Shown piece by piece: positions 12,068 through 21,613 of a DNA stretch of 64,000 bases; the stretch's first letter is position 1; the number at the start of each line of letters is the position of its first letter. A program made the position numbers and the translations under genes. The notes beneath the pieces were generated by a model, which was given only the letters and a program-made list of their open reading frames with translations, was not told the origin of the DNA and did no database searches. The DNA comes from Oscillospiraceae bacterium (lineage in GTDB: Bacteria; Bacillota; Clostridia; Oscillospirales; Oscillospiraceae), in contig JAAWQM010000003.1 in the NCBI GenBank assembly GCA_022800525.1, positions 16,072 through 80,071 of the forward strand, read 5' to 3'.

Positions 12068-13870
12068 TTACTCGTCCAGCTTGAGCACCGCCATAAACGC
12101 CTCGGTCGGCAGCTGAACGGTGCCCAGGTTCCGCATCTTCTTTTTGCCCTCCTTCTGCTTCTCCAGCAGCTTCTTTTTCCGGGTGATGTCGCCGCCGTAG
12201 CACTTGGCCAGCACGTCCTTGCGCATGGCCTTCACCGTCTCGCGGGCGATGATCCGTCCGCCGATGGCGGCCTGGATGGGTACCTCGAAGAGCTGGCGGG
12301 GGATATTCTCCTTCAGCTTCTCGCACAGCCGCCGGGCGCGGGGGTACGCCTTGTCCCGGTGGGCGATGAAGCTGAGGGCGTCCACCTGGTCGCCGTTGAG
12401 CAGCAGGTCCACCTTCACCAGATCGCTCTCCCGGTAGTCGCTGAGCTCATAATCCAGGGAGGCGTAGCCCTTGGTGTGGGCCTTGAGGGTGTCGAAAAAG
12501 TCGTAGATGATCTCATTGAGGGGCATCTGGTAATGCAGCTCCACCAGATGGGTGTCCAGGTACTGCATGTCCTTGAACTCGCCCCGGCGGTCCTGGCACA
12601 GGGGCATGATGTTGCCCACATACTCGTTGGGGGAGATGATGGAGACCTTGACGTAGGGTTCCTCGGCCATGGTGATGACGCTGGGGTCGGGGTAGTTGTG
12701 GGGATTGTCCACGTTGACCACCGAGCCGTCGGACTTTGTGACCCGGTAGATGACGGAGGGCATGGTGGTAATGAGGTCCAGGTCAAACTCCCGCTCCAGC
12801 CGCTCCTGGATGACCTCCATGTGGAGCATCCCCAGAAAGCCGCACCGGAAGCCGAAGCCCAGGGCCACGGAGCTCTCCGGCTCGAAGGTCAGGGAGGCGT
12901 CGTTGAGCTGCAATTTCTCCAGCGCGTCCCGCAGATCGGGGTACTTGCTGCCGTCCTCGGTGTAGATGCCGCAGTAGACCATGGAGCGGGCCTTCCGGTA
13001 GCCGGGCAGGGGCTCGGCGGCGGGGTTTTCCACACCGGTGATGGTGTCGCCCACCTCGGTGTGCTGGACGTTTTTGATGGAGGCGGTGAGGTAGCCCACC
13101 TGTCCGGCCTGGAGCTGATCGCAGGGCTCGTAGCCCAAGGGCCGCAGCAGTCCGCACTCCAGCACCTGATACTGGACGTTGGAGGCCATCATCCGGATGG
13201 GCATTCCCTTTTTCAGGGTGCCGTCCATAATGCGGAAGTAGACAATCACGCCCTTGTAGGCGTCGTAGTAGCTGTCGAAGATCAAGGCCCGCAGGGGGGC
13301 GTTGGGATCTCCCGCAGGGGCGGGAATGCTCTGCACCACGTTCTCCAGGACGGCGGGGATGTTGAGGCCCACCTTGGCGGAGATTTCGGGCGCGTCCAGG
13401 GCGGGGATGCCGATGATGTCTTCGATTTCGTGCTTGACCCGTTCCGGGTCGGCGGCGGGGAGGTCAATTTTGTTGATGACGGGGCGGATTTCCAGATCGT
13501 TGTCCAGGGCGAGGTAGGTGTTGGCGAGGGTCTGGGCCTCAATGCCCTGGCTGGCGTCCACGACGAGGACGGCCCCCTCGCAGGCGGCCAGAGAGCGGCT
13601 GACCTCGTAGTTGAAGTCCACGTGGCCCGGGGTGTCGATGAGGTTCAGGGTATAGGTCTCGCCGTCCTGGGCGTCATAGCTGAGGGTGACGGCGCGGGCC
13701 TTAATGGTGATGCCGCGCTCCTTTTCCAGGTCCATGTTGTCCAGAAGCTGGCTTTCCATCTCCCGTTCGGAGACGGCGCCGCAGGCTTCCAATAGCCGGT
13801 CGGCAAGGGTGGACTTGCCGTGGTCGATGTGTGCGATGATAGAAAAATTTCTGATTTTAGTCTGATCCAT
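12068..13870 (-). CDS. lepA: Elongation factor 4 (back-translocase LepA)
   Basis: Ribosome-associated translational GTPase of 600 residues, the exact usual length. The GTPase domain carries G1 AHIDHGKST, the G2/switch region [12 protein letters not shown]3 DTPGHVDF and G4 NKIDLP. The EF4-specific C-terminal domain contains YHGGD-type sequence ([24 protein letters not shown]). The ORF track extends to 14365 through repeat-rich intergenic DNA. The true start is ATG 13870 (MDQTKIRNF), with AGAGGT as ribosome binding site. In many Firmicutes lepA is followed by hemW or hrcA; here the next gene on the strand is the DUF3795-like one. EF4 acts on stalled or mis-translocated ribosomes. Confidence 0.97.
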   Translation of the reverse strand: MDQTKIRNFSIIAHIDHGKSTLADRLLEACGAVSEREMESQLLDNMDLEKERGITIKARAVTLSYDAQDGETYTLNLIDTPGHVDFNYEVSRSLAACEGAVLVVDASQGIEAQTLANTYLALDNDLEIRPVINKIDLPAADPERVKHEIEDIIGIPALDAPEISAKVGLNIPAVLENVVQSIPAPAGDPNAPLRALIFDSYYDAYKGVIVYFRIMDGTLKKGMPIRMMASNVQYQVLECGLLRPLGYEPCDQLQAGQVGYLTASIKNVQHTEVGDTITGVENPAAEPLPGYRKARSMVYCGIYTEDGSKYPDLRDALEKLQLNDASLTFEPESSVALGFGFRCGFLGMLHMEVIQERLEREFDLDLITTMPSVIYRVTKSDGSVVNVDNPHNYPDPSVITMAEEPYVKVSIISPNEYVGNIMPLCQDRRGEFKDMQYLDTHLVELHYQMPLNEIIYDFFDTLKAHTKGYASLDYELSDYRESDLVKVDLLLNGDQVDALSFIAHRDKAYPRARRLCEKLKENIPRQLFEVPIQAAIGGRIIARETVKAMRKDVLAKCYGGDITRKKKLLEKQKEGKKKMRNLGTVQLPTEAFMAVLKLDE

Positions 13871-14379
13871 TGTTATACCTCTACTTTGCCGCCCTGCGGG
13901 CGGCAGGGGTTTTGCCCGCCCGCGGGGCGGGGTAATATCCGCCCGTCCGTCCATGCGGCAGGCAATGACAGAACAGGCGCATTGCCGCGGCATATGCCCT
14001 TTGGTGTGCGGGCGCACCATGTTCGCCCTACAAGGGCGAATCAGGATGCAGCGTGTTTCAACACCAGAAAACCAGCAGGCACTATCGGCGCAGCAGCGAA
14101 ATCCTCCGGTAGTGCGCATCCACAGGAGCAGGAACCGCTGGCGGCCCAGAGCGCCCCGCAGAACAACCAGTCTCCCAGATCGCAGCGAAAAAGAAATAAA
14201 ACATAACGTATCGCCCTCCGGGCGATGCGCAAGGGAGTCCAGAACCGCAGGTTCTGGTGTACTTTTGCCTGCTTTTCCTACAAGGGAAAAGCAGGGGCGG
14301 GTCCGGGCCGCACAGGCCCGGGCTGCCGAATAGAAACAGCGCCCACTTGCCGCCGGAGGCGGCAAAGCAATATCTTGGA
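13871..14379. repeat. 509-bp intergenic region rich in short palindromes
   Basis: No gene with a ribosome binding site is apparent here. It contains GCCGCC-ctgc-GGGCGGC near 13889-13904, GGGCGG/CCGCCC around 13925-13944, a CCAGAACC-gca-GGTTCTGG palindrome near 14229-14249, TGCTTTTCC/GGGAAAAGCA near 14269-14293, and TTGCCGCC-gga-GGCGGCAA at about 14349-14367. The last could end the minus-strand XRE gene. Small ORFs here (14041-14232 minus, 14082-14522 minus) look like chance frames. Confidence 0.55.
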
Positions 14380-15045
14380 TTATTCCAGCATCTCCTTGAC
14401 TCTCTCATCCACCCCATGAAAAACCTGGGCCATGGACTGGGACAGTTCATGGTACTCCTCCGCCAGGGACTGCGCGTCCACCGCCGGATAATCCCCCCGG
14501 TACGCCTCCAGAGCTTTGGCATACCGTACCCTCGCCAGCGTCATGTCCGCCGCCAGCACATCCAGATCATAGCTCCCGCTGTCTGTGGAAAAATAACTCT
14601 CATTCCCGCCGGCCGCGCGGTACAGCGGACGGAACAGCTGGTACAGCCCGCCGCTGAGATACGCCCCGGCCTGCTCCACCGCGTCCTTGCTGCCCACCTG
14701 CCCCAGCAGGTCAAACAGCACGCTGGCCGTATTCACCACCAGCTTCTTTTGCAGCTTCGCCATGATGCCGCCCTTCAGCGACTCCTTTTCCTCGCTGGCG
14801 TCCGCCAGCTCCTCCGCGCCGATCATGGCCCCCTCCCGGCTGAGGGTCCGTCCCAGCAGGTAGTCCGCTGACACATGGTAATAATCGCACGCCTTTCGCA
14901 CAAAGGCCAGACCCGGCTCCCGAATCCCGTTCTCATAGTGGCTCAGCAGCGCCTGGCTGATGCCCAGCTCCCCTGCGGCCTTCCTCTGGCTGACGCCCTT
15001 CTCCTGCCGCAGCAGGGACAGCACACGCGCAAAATCCTCGTTCAT
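14380..15045 (-). CDS. XRE-family transcriptional regulator with unknown C-terminal domain
   Basis: Protein of 221 residues. Residues 5-65 form a classic lambda-repressor-like helix-turn-helix ([19 protein letters not shown], then [13 protein letters not shown]), followed by the [11 protein letters not shown] hinge. The 150-residue C-terminal part is helical and Ala/Leu-rich, with no catalytic signature I recognise. It may sense a ligand or mediate oligomerisation. The minus-strand promoter at 15156-15184 gives a leader of about 100 bases. The gene stands alone between repeat-rich DNA and a divergent nucleoside-salvage operon. It could regulate that operon from the shared intergenic region, but nothing in the sequence proves this. 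Confidence 0.85.
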   Translation of the reverse strand: MNEDFARVLSLLRQEKGVSQRKAAGELGISQALLSHYENGIREPGLAFVRKACDYYHVSADYLLGRTLSREGAMIGAEELADASEEKESLKGGIMAKLQKKLVVNTASVLFDLLGQVGSKDAVEQAGAYLSGGLYQLFRPLYRAAGGNESYFSTDSGSYDLDVLAADMTLARVRYAKALEAYRGDYPAVDAQSLAEEYHELSQSMAQVFHGVDERVKEMLE

Positions 15046-15155
15046 ATCTCTCTGGCACTCCGTTCTGTCTTGATCTTCTCCCGCCAGCCCAGCAGCTTCA
15101 TGTGTGCTAAGGACACTCGCCGGCCTGCCGCCGCTATCGCTGAAAGTTGATTACG

Positions 15156-15184
15156 ATTATATCATTATTGAATGCGGTTTGCAA
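15156..15184 (-). promoter_or_regulatory. Promoter of the XRE regulator
   Basis: On the minus strand TTGCAA (15184-15179), a 17-base spacer and TATAAT (15161-15156). The start of transcription would lie about 100 bases before the XRE start codon. Confidence 0.65.
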
Positions 15185-15336
15185 CATGAACTTCTCGCGC
15201 CGCGCTGCCCCAGGCGCGGCAGCGGCAGAAAAAAACAGTATGACGTCCCCCAGGGCGCCGCGGCTCCGGCCTGTCCAATGCGCACAAAAGCAACAGGTAA
15301 AAATTGTGCGTCTGCGACAAAATGTTGAAACCAAGC

Positions 15337-15365
15337 TTGAAAAAAACAGCGGTATCCTATATCAT
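15337..15365 (+). promoter_or_regulatory. Promoter of the nucleoside salvage operon
   Basis: TTGAAA at 15337-15342, a 17-base spacer and TATCAT at 15360-15365, about 45 bases before the start codon at 15418. Together with the divergent XRE promoter it forms a regulatory region. The GC-rich stretch 15199-15230 also folds into a hairpin. Confidence 0.65.
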
Positions 15366-15417
15366 AAAAGACAGGTCGCATCGAGCGATGCTTTATGGAA
15401 AGGACTGGTGACAATCA

Positions 15418-16197
15418 ATGAAGAATTATTCCGAAGACACCAGCCGCCTGTACCACATCCAGGTGGCCCCGGGCGAGGTGGGACGCTATGTCATTCTGCC
15501 CGGCGATCCCAAGCGGTCGGCGAAAATCGCCCAGTATTTTGAAAACCCCGTCCTGGTGGCGGACAACCGGGAGTATGTGACCTACACCGGCGCCCTGGAC
15601 GGCGTGAAGGTCAGCGTCACCTCCACCGGCATCGGCGGGCCCTCCGCCTCCATCGCCATGGAGGAGCTGGTGCGCTGCGGCGCGGATACCTTCGTCCGCA
15701 TCGGCACCTGCGGCGGGATGCAGACGCCGGTGAAAAGCGGGGACATTGTGGTAGCCACCGGCGCTGTCCGCATGGAGGGCACAAGCCGGGAGTACGCCCC
15801 CATCGAGTTCCCCGCTGTGGCGGATCTGGAGGTGACCAACGCCCTGGTGGCCGCCGCCGGGAGGAAGGGCTTTGACTTCCACACCGGCGTGGTGCAGTGC
15901 AAGGACTCCTTCTACGGCCAGCATGAGCCGGAGGTCAAGCCGGTGAGCTATGAGCTGCTGAACAAATGGGAGGCGTGGAAGCGGCTGGGCTGTCTGGCCT
16001 CTGAGATGGAGTCGGCGGCGCTGTTCGTGGTGGCCAGCCATCTGCGGGTGCGGTGCGGATCCTGCTTCATGGTGATCGCCAACCAGGAGCGGGAGCGGCT
16101 GGGCATGGACAACCCCGTGGTTCACGATACCAGCGGCGCAATCCTGGTGGCGGTGGAGGCCATCCGGGAGCTGATCCGGGCGGACGCCCGCCGCTGA
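15418..16197 (+). CDS. udp: Uridine phosphorylase-type nucleoside phosphorylase
   Basis: Splits uridine (or a related nucleoside) with phosphate into base and ribose-1-phosphate. The 259 residues match the PNP/UDP family. Seen: phosphate-binding LPGDPKR near the N-terminus, [25 protein letters not shown], and the nucleoside-binding [13 protein letters not shown]. The QxR-like region of uridine phosphorylases appears as [10 protein letters not shown]. The order udp-deoC-cdd supports pyrimidine nucleoside use: cytidine is deaminated by Cdd, uridine or deoxyuridine is phosphorolysed here, and deoxyribose-5-phosphate goes to DeoC. The ribosome binding site is weak (GGAAAGG about 16 bases upstream). 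A 147-base gap with one palindrome precedes deoC. Confidence 0.9.
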   Translation: MKNYSEDTSRLYHIQVAPGEVGRYVILPGDPKRSAKIAQYFENPVLVADNREYVTYTGALDGVKVSVTSTGIGGPSASIAMEELVRCGADTFVRIGTCGGMQTPVKSGDIVVATGAVRMEGTSREYAPIEFPAVADLEVTNALVAAAGRKGFDFHTGVVQCKDSFYGQHEPEVKPVSYELLNKWEAWKRLGCLASEMESAALFVVASHLRVRCGSCFMVIANQERERLGMDNPVVHDTSGAILVAVEAIRELIRADARR

Positions 16198-16240
16198 CTG
16201 GGGCGCTCCGACAGGACAGCCGCAGTGGTTCTGACAGAAC

Positions 16241-16263
16241 GGGCGGATGGTATCCGCCCCTGC
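16241..16263. repeat. Dispersed palindromic unit (udp-deoC gap)
   Basis: GGGCGGAT (16241-16248) and ATCCGCCC (16252-16259) form an 8-bp perfect stem with a ggt loop, followed by CTGCG. The same core, GGGCGG plus AT-rich loop plus CCGCCC and often CTGC, recurs at several intergenic sites of the window. Confidence 0.6.
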
Positions 16264-16344
16264 GTGAATTGCGCGGCATTTCAATCAAATGCATGATTTC
16301 CAAATTTTTCATTGGGAAATCATACAAACGACAGGAGATCTGGC

Positions 16345-17010
16345 ATGGACATAAAAGAACTGATGAGGCATGTGGACCACACGCTGCTGCTCCAGCCCTC
16401 CACATGGGCGGAGATCAGGCAGCTCTGCGACGACGCCGTGGAGTACGGCGCGGCCTCGGTCTGCATCCCGCCCTGCTATGTAAAGGCGGCGGCGGACTAT
16501 CTGCAGGGCAGAATGGCAATCTGTACCGTCACCGGCTTCCCCAACGGCAATGGGACCACTGCCGTCAAGGAATTCGAGACCAGGGACGCCATCGCCAACG
16601 GCGCGGCGGAGATCGACATGGTCATCAACATCGGCTGGCTGCGGGACAAGCGGTATGACATGGTGGAGGGGGAGATCCGCACGCTGAAGGCGGTCTGCGG
16701 AGACAAAATCCTCAAGGTCATCATCGAGACCTGCCTGCTGACGGACGAGGAAAAGATCCGGATGTGCGGGCTGGTTACCAGCGCGGGGGCGGACTATATC
16801 AAGACCTCCACCGGCTTCTCCAAAGCGGGGGCGGCCTTTGCGGACGTGGAGCTGTTCGCCAGACATGTGGGTCCCGGCGTTAAGATCAAGGCCGCTGGAG
16901 GCATCTCTTCCCTGGACGACGCGGAGAGGTTCCTGGCCTTGGGCGCGGACCGTCTGGGGACCAGCCGGATTATCAGACTGGTGAAGGACGGAAAGGCCGC
17001 CGGATATTGA
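16345..17010 (+). CDS. deoC: Deoxyribose-phosphate aldolase
   Basis: Class I aldolase of 221 residues that cleaves 2-deoxyribose-5-phosphate into glyceraldehyde-3-phosphate and acetaldehyde in the cytoplasm. Seen: VDHTLLLQP at the N-terminus, TGFPNG, the Schiff-base Lys in [10 protein letters not shown], the second conserved Lys in VKIKAAGGI, and the phosphate-binding C-terminus [10 protein letters not shown]. The ORF track begins at 16312, but ACAGGAG ten bases before ATG 16345 fixes the start (MDIKEL). It is the second gene of the udp-deoC-cdd operon, with cdd 15 bases downstream. Confidence 0.97.
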   Translation: MDIKELMRHVDHTLLLQPSTWAEIRQLCDDAVEYGAASVCIPPCYVKAAADYLQGRMAICTVTGFPNGNGTTAVKEFETRDAIANGAAEIDMVINIGWLRDKRYDMVEGEIRTLKAVCGDKILKVIIETCLLTDEEKIRMCGLVTSAGADYIKTSTGFSKAGAAFADVELFARHVGPGVKIKAAGGISSLDDAERFLALGADRLGTSRIIRLVKDGKAAGY

Positions 17011-17025
17011 GAAAGGAGCGGAACA

Positions 17026-17463
17026 ATGGAAAAAGCGTTGATTGAAAAATTGATTGACACGGCCATCGGGCAGTTGGATTATTCCTACGCGCCCTACTCC
17101 CATTTCAGGGTAGGGGCCGCCCTGCTGACCAGGGAGGGGAAAATCTATACCGGCTGTAACATTGAAAACGCCGCCTACACGCCCACCAACTGCGCCGAGC
17201 GCACCGCCTTCTTCAAGGCGGTCAGCGAGGGGGAGCGGGATTTCCGGGCCATCTGCGTCGTAGGCGGGAAGGACGGCGTGCTGACGGAGTACGCCGCGCC
17301 CTGCGGCGTATGCCGTCAGGTGATGATGGAGTTCTGCAATCCAGACGAGTTCCAGATCATTCTGGCGGTGAATAAAGAGCGGTACGATATGTTCACCCTG
17401 CGGGGGCTGCTGCCCCGGGGCTTCGGGCCGGACAATCTTGCCCGGCCGGACGGCGGGATCTGA
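17026..17463 (+). CDS. cdd: Cytidine deaminase
   Basis: Zinc enzyme converting cytidine and deoxycytidine to uridine and deoxyuridine. It has 145 residues, in the range of the small tetrameric form. Seen: substrate-binding SYAPYSHFRVGAAL, the Zn/catalytic motif TNCAERTA (Cys ligand and proton-shuttle Glu) and PCGVCRQ (two Cys ligands), plus the C-terminal LLPRGFGPDNL. AAAGGAG precedes the ATG. It lies 15 bases after deoC and ends the operon at a double hairpin. Confidence 0.97.
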   Translation: MEKALIEKLIDTAIGQLDYSYAPYSHFRVGAALLTREGKIYTGCNIENAAYTPTNCAERTAFFKAVSEGERDFRAICVVGGKDGVLTEYAAPCGVCRQVMMEFCNPDEFQIILAVNKERYDMFTLRGLLPRGFGPDNLARPDGGI

Positions 17464-17465
17464 GT

Positions 17466-17538
17466 GATTGCTTCCGAACTTAAAGTTCGGAAGTAATCAA
17501 GGTCCGGAAGGAGCTGACGGCTTCTTCCGGACCTTTTT
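17466..17538 (+). terminator. Double hairpin terminator after cdd
   Basis: The first hairpin, 17466-17498, has CTTCCGAACT opposite AGTTCGGAAG. The second, GGTCCGGAAG (17501-17510) with CTTCCGGACC (17524-17533), is followed by TTTTT. The second is a canonical rho-independent terminator. CTTCCGAACT and CTTCCGGACC are related, so the two may have arisen by duplication. Confidence 0.85.
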
Positions 17539-17592
17539 GCGGCGCTTTGTGGCAGGCGCCAAAATGGCGGTCCGTCTCCCTTGCCGGACACG

Positions 17593-20013
17593 TCAGATGC
17601 AGCTGCCAGTCCGTCTCCTCCCGTACAGCTCTTCCGACAGCCGGTCGGCCTCGGCGGCATAGGGGGCGGGGTCCTCCGCCTCGTGACCCGCCTTGCAGAC
17701 GCGGGCAATCTCCGCGTGAAGCGGGTCGCTCCTGTCGTAGGGGGGGATATACAGCTTGTTCAGCACATGGGCGGAGATGCTGGTCGGCGTCATATAGCTC
17801 TTCACGCACCCGGCCACCGGCGCTGAGCTGAGCAGGCCGCAGAGATAGTACGCCTCCCCCTCGTCCTCCGTACTGACGTACATCAGCTTTTCATTGGGCA
17901 GCAGCAGCCGCTCTCCCAGCCAGGGGTCGTCCACGCTGCTGATGACAGCGCATATGAATTCCGACGCGATATATCTCCAGACAACCTTGTAGGGGGAAAA
18001 TGTATAGGCCCCGACGCGCAAAAGCGCGTGAAACTCCCGCTGCTGGATGAATTTCTCCCAGCCCGCGAAGCCATTCCGGCTGTCCAGGGTCGGACGGAAA
18101 TGGGAGAGGTAGGCAAACGTCCTGGGCGCGTCCTTCCGCAGCTTCTCCTGGGGCACAGGCCAGATTTTTGTCTCCGCGGTGTGGGGGCAGAGCAGATAGG
18201 CGTCGTAGACAGCCCTCCACTTCCGCAGGCCGCCGCCCTTGACCAGGGGGTAGACGTAGTCCTTTTCCACCTCAGCTGTGACCTCGCCGCACCTGCGCTT
18301 CGCCCGGCCTACCAGATTGGAGACTGTAACCGTCTCCGGCGCGGCGTCCTGGATGTTCAGCCAGTATACGGCGTTCGCTCCGCCGGTGAAGATTCCGGTC
18401 CTGGCCCGGTAGCCGTTGGTCCCCAGCACCCGCCGGGAGGCGTCCAGCGCCTCTCGCTCTGCGGTAATCCAGACCGACGCCGGGTCGTCCTCTGCGGCGG
18501 GAACCGCCCACTGGCGGGTGATGCGGACCTGCGCCAGCGCCTCCTCCAGCCGGACGCCTGGGCTGAAGGGCCTGCTCCTGTTTTTTGGCCTCTCCCACAG
18601 ATCGTAGGGCACCGGGTAGACGGTCTCCGCGCCCTTCCGGGCGTACAGCACCGCCGTCCCGGCGGCGGCGTCCCCGAACACCCGCAGCCGGGACAGGTCC
18701 TCTACCAGCAGCGCCCGGAACGGCTCTCCGTCCCGGAGGCGGAACCGCCGGAACGCAGCGCCGTTCCGGGCGGACTTGAACATCCCCTGGCGGATGACGA
18801 AGGCCAGTACGCCCCCCTCCCGCACCAGCTTGTCCAGGACTACATAGGTGACAAGGGTGGAGATGTCCTCCTTGGAGAAGCTGCGCCCTAATCCCTTGGC
18901 GGACATCAGCCCGTACTCCGCCCACAGGTGCCGGGAATCCGCCCGGTAGGACTCCGGCAGGTACTCCCAGTTCACCCAGGGCGGGTTGCCCGCCGCCAGG
19001 TCCGCCCTGGGGACGTTCTGCGCGGCCCTCCAATCCCGAAGGGTCTGGTCCCGCACGGCGGCGGCGGGCGCTGTACAAAAGTCCGCGCCGGACGGCTCCT
19101 CCACCGGCTGGCCCAGGCGCAGCACGTCCGCCTGCCATACGGGCAGGACGATTTCCTGCCGGCCGTCCAGAAGGTCCAGGACAGCCAGCAGGTAGTTGGT
19201 CTTGGCCGCCAGCACGGCCAGAGGGTTCACATCCAGCCCGTATACCGTGGACAGGATCTCCGACAGTCCGCAGCCCCTCTCCCGCTTCCGGGCGATGGCC
19301 TGGAGCAGGAACGTCCCGGATCCGCAGGTGGGGTCCGTCAGGACGGCGGTCTCCACATCCAGGCCCTCCAGGGCGCGGCCCACCGCCTCCTCCGCCAGCC
19401 AGTCCGGAGTATAAAACTCCCCCAGGGCGCGGCGCAGCTCCCGTGGGATGACGGCCTCGTAGAGCAGCTTGATGCAGTCGGGACGTCCGACCCGCCGGAA
19501 GGGGACATGATAGGCGGCGAGGCTGGAGAGGACGCCCTCCAGCGTCTCCCGCCCTCCCCGCTCCAGCTCAAACAGCGGCCAGCAGAACCAATCCGCCTGC
19601 CCGTAGTTCACCGCGCCCCGGCGGCTGGCGAAGGTCCCCAGGAGCAGCGGCTCCCAGCCGGCGTCCTCTTCCCCCAGCGCATCCCAGGCGGCCGCCTTGA
19701 CCAGCAGGCTGAAATAGGTCTGCACGGCGAAAAAGAGCGTCTGCACGGTCTCCGCCCGCTCCGGCTCCGGAACCCCCGTGATACCGTACCGCGCCAGCAG
19801 CGCCTCCTGATCCAGCTTCCGGTTGCTGGAGAGGTTGGTGGAGACGTCGCCATAGAGGGTCCGGAACGCCTCCCGCCAGCCAGCGGTCAGGTCCCGCGTC
19901 CCGCCGCTGGGGTCATTCAGCAGGGCATACAACTCTGAGACCGCCTGGGCGGCGGACGTCCGGAGCGGGGAATCCTCCCTTAGATCTTCGCATAAACGAT
20001 AGAGGTCAATCAT
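17593..20013 (-). CDS. N6-adenine DNA methylase (Eco57I/type IIG-like, TaqI-like specificity region)
   Basis: SAM-dependent DNA methyltransferase of 806 residues. Residues 198-203 are GEFYTP, motif I is DPTCGSGTFLL at 227-237, and motif IV is NPPW at 343-346, the adenine-flipping (N/D)PP(Y/F/W) box. The C-terminal half (about 480-780) includes IQDAAPETVTVSNLVGRAKRRC and a CVKSYMTPTSISAHVLNKLYIP tail, like the target-recognition part of Eco57I/TaqI-like enzymes. No PD-(D/E)xK nuclease motif is obvious in the first 190 residues, and no nuclease gene adjoins it, so it may be an orphan or defence-type methylase. Its ATG overlaps the lipoprotein stop (ATGA), implying translational coupling. Confidence 0.85.
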   Translation of the reverse strand: MIDLYRLCEDLREDSPLRTSAAQAVSELYALLNDPSGGTRDLTAGWREAFRTLYGDVSTNLSSNRKLDQEALLARYGITGVPEPERAETVQTLFFAVQTYFSLLVKAAAWDALGEEDAGWEPLLLGTFASRRGAVNYGQADWFCWPLFELERGGRETLEGVLSSLAAYHVPFRRVGRPDCIKLLYEAVIPRELRRALGEFYTPDWLAEEAVGRALEGLDVETAVLTDPTCGSGTFLLQAIARKRERGCGLSEILSTVYGLDVNPLAVLAAKTNYLLAVLDLLDGRQEIVLPVWQADVLRLGQPVEEPSGADFCTAPAAAVRDQTLRDWRAAQNVPRADLAAGNPPWVNWEYLPESYRADSRHLWAEYGLMSAKGLGRSFSKEDISTLVTYVVLDKLVREGGVLAFVIRQGMFKSARNGAAFRRFRLRDGEPFRALLVEDLSRLRVFGDAAAGTAVLYARKGAETVYPVPYDLWERPKNRSRPFSPGVRLEEALAQVRITRQWAVPAAEDDPASVWITAEREALDASRRVLGTNGYRARTGIFTGGANAVYWLNIQDAAPETVTVSNLVGRAKRRCGEVTAEVEKDYVYPLVKGGGLRKWRAVYDAYLLCPHTAETKIWPVPQEKLRKDAPRTFAYLSHFRPTLDSRNGFAGWEKFIQQREFHALLRVGAYTFSPYKVVWRYIASEFICAVISSVDDPWLGERLLLPNEKLMYVSTEDEGEAYYLCGLLSSAPVAGCVKSYMTPTSISAHVLNKLYIPPYDRSDPLHAEIARVCKAGHEAEDPAPYAAEADRLSEELYGRRRTGSCI

Positions 20014-20921
20014 CCTTCAGCCTTCCCGGAGGTTTTCAGCAGAATCTCCACCAGCTCCGCCGTCTCCTGGTTGGGATAGAAGCGCACAGTCCAGGGACAG
20101 GGCGGATAGATGACGGGCTCCGGCTCCAGTTCAGCCGTATCCCCCCCGGCGTCCGGCGCGGGGGGGGACGCGTTCCCGTCCTCCGGATCCTCTGGTCCGG
20201 CAGGTTCTTCCGGTCCGGCGGGGCCCTCCGGCGCGGGAACCGGCTCCCCGGTCTCCTCCGGCTGATCCGCCGGTGTATCCTCCGGGGGTGGGCCGGCGTC
20301 TTCGCCGCCATCGTCCTCCGGCGGCCCAGCAGGCATACCCCCCACCGGGACGGAAGTGACTTCCATCTCCTCCCGGCACAGCTCCTGCCAGTAGCTCTCC
20401 ACGGCGGCAGTCACAACCTCCCTGGGGGTGTTGTAGGTGAAGCGGGCGGTGATCCTGTCGTGCCCCTCCCGGACGGCCAGGCGCAGAAGGTCTACCAGGG
20501 ACTGGCTGTCGGACAGGGTCATAATGCTCCCCAGATCCTCCGCGTCTTCCTGGTAGGCCATCTGGAAGGCGGCGGTGCCGTAGTTTGCGCCCTCCTCAAA
20601 GGTAAACTGGATGTTTTGCAGCAGGTAGGACCCCTGCATGGTGTCCCTGCGCACCTCGTTCCGGGACTCCGCCACCCGCTGGTAGGAGCACACCTCATCA
20701 TAGCAACGGATGACCGCCTCTTCCGCCCGCTGCTCAATGAGCATCAGCAGGGAGTTGACCAGGTCCTGATAGTTGTCCACCCGCAGGGTGTCCTCCGCGC
20801 CGGAGTCCCAGTAGCGGTCGGCGTAGGGCTCCGTCACGCTGTAGGACCGTTCCAGCAGCGCGGAACAGCCGCCGAACAGTATGCAGCAGGCCGCCAGCGC
20901 CGCCAGGATGCATTTTTTCAC
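20010..20921 (-). CDS. Lipoprotein of unknown function with acidic Pro/Gly-rich linker
   Basis: Protein of 303 residues with a lipobox (LFGGC, Cys19) after a short hydrophobic signal, so it should be anchored outside the membrane. Residues 20-195 form a mixed alpha/beta domain with no recognised family. Residues 200-275 are low-complexity Glu/Pro/Gly/Asp (PPEDDGGEDAGPPPEDTP and similar). The C-terminus returns to an ordered segment (CPWTVRFYPNQETAELVEIL). It lies 25 bases after the LUD gene and overlaps the DNA methylase start by 4 bases. A surface lipoprotein translationally coupled to a cytoplasmic DNA methylase is unusual. I do not know its role. Confidence 0.8.
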   Translation of the reverse strand: MKKCILAALAACCILFGGCSALLERSYSVTEPYADRYWDSGAEDTLRVDNYQDLVNSLLMLIEQRAEEAVIRCYDEVCSYQRVAESRNEVRRDTMQGSYLLQNIQFTFEEGANYGTAAFQMAYQEDAEDLGSIMTLSDSQSLVDLLRLAVREGHDRITARFTYNTPREVVTAAVESYWQELCREEMEVTSVPVGGMPAGPPEDDGGEDAGPPPEDTPADQPEETGEPVPAPEGPAGPEEPAGPEDPEDGNASPPAPDAGGDTAELEPEPVIYPPCPWTVRFYPNQETAELVEILLKTSGKAEG

Positions 20922-20946
20922 GTGTCCAGCCCCCCTGTACCTTGTC

Positions 20947-21543
20947 TTAATAGCCCAGCTCCTGGCCGACCAGCACGACCTCCATGTCCATGGAGGTCAT
21001 TTTCTTGTAATGGACCACCAGCCCCCGGCAGATGCGCTCCGGGCTGTCGCAGTCATAGCAGCGGTCACCCTTGACGGCGCAGGGCGTTTTCCGGTTCAGC
21101 CGCTGGGCGTTTTTAGGCGCGGCGACGTTGCGGGCGCGGTGGAGGGCGCTGTGAAAGTCGGGGGCCAGCTTGTTTTTGCCAATGAGGAAATAGACCTTCC
21201 TGTGTCCGTACAGCGAGGACGCTGTCCGGTTGCCCATGCCGTCGATGTTGATGATTTCGCCAGTCTCCGCCAGACCGTTGGCGGAAAGCAGGTATATGTC
21301 CGCGGCGGAGGCGAGCCTCTGCACTTCGGCAGGGTCTCCGGGCGTGAAGCCGTGGCAATAAAGGGTGTTGTGGGCGCTGAGAGATTCCTTCAGGCCCAGC
21401 TGGGCCATGGTCACAGACCCGCCCATGCCTACGGTAGCGCCGTCGATTTCCCGGTTGAGGTAGGCGGCGGCCTCCTCGCCGGAGGCGAATACGGAAACGG
21501 TGAAGCCGTTGGCCTCCAGATTTTTCTTGACAGTTTCAAACAT
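20947..21543 (-). CDS. LUD-domain protein (LutC/YkgG-like, lactate utilisation family)
   Basis: Protein of 198 residues covering the LUD (DUF162) domain: GATVGMGGSVTMAQLGL, ADIYLLSANGLAETGEIINIDGMGNR, and GKNKLAPDFHSALHRARNVAAPKN. It ends with a cysteine-bearing tail (KGDRCYDCDSPERIC). Relatives are subunits of lactate oxidation complexes, but this stand-alone short type is common in clostridia without lutA/lutB and its reaction is unknown. AAAGGAG precedes ATG 21543. It is the first gene of a probable three-gene minus-strand operon with the lipoprotein and DNA methylase. A perfect 15-base palindrome lies at the expected transcript start. Confidence 0.88.
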   Translation of the reverse strand: MFETVKKNLEANGFTVSVFASGEEAAAYLNREIDGATVGMGGSVTMAQLGLKESLSAHNTLYCHGFTPGDPAEVQRLASAADIYLLSANGLAETGEIINIDGMGNRTASSLYGHRKVYFLIGKNKLAPDFHSALHRARNVAAPKNAQRLNRKTPCAVKGDRCYDCDSPERICRGLVVHYKKMTSMDMEVVLVGQELGY

Positions 21544-21613
21544 GACAGGCTCCTTTCTCCGCCAGGGCGGACAGAAAACGAGGGGATATGGCTTAAACCA
21601 ACTGCATTATTTC

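Noticed and set aside
14041-14522. Small minus-strand ORFs in the lepA-XRE gap
   Set aside because: No ribosome binding site, they run through palindromes, and their peptides have no recognisable features.
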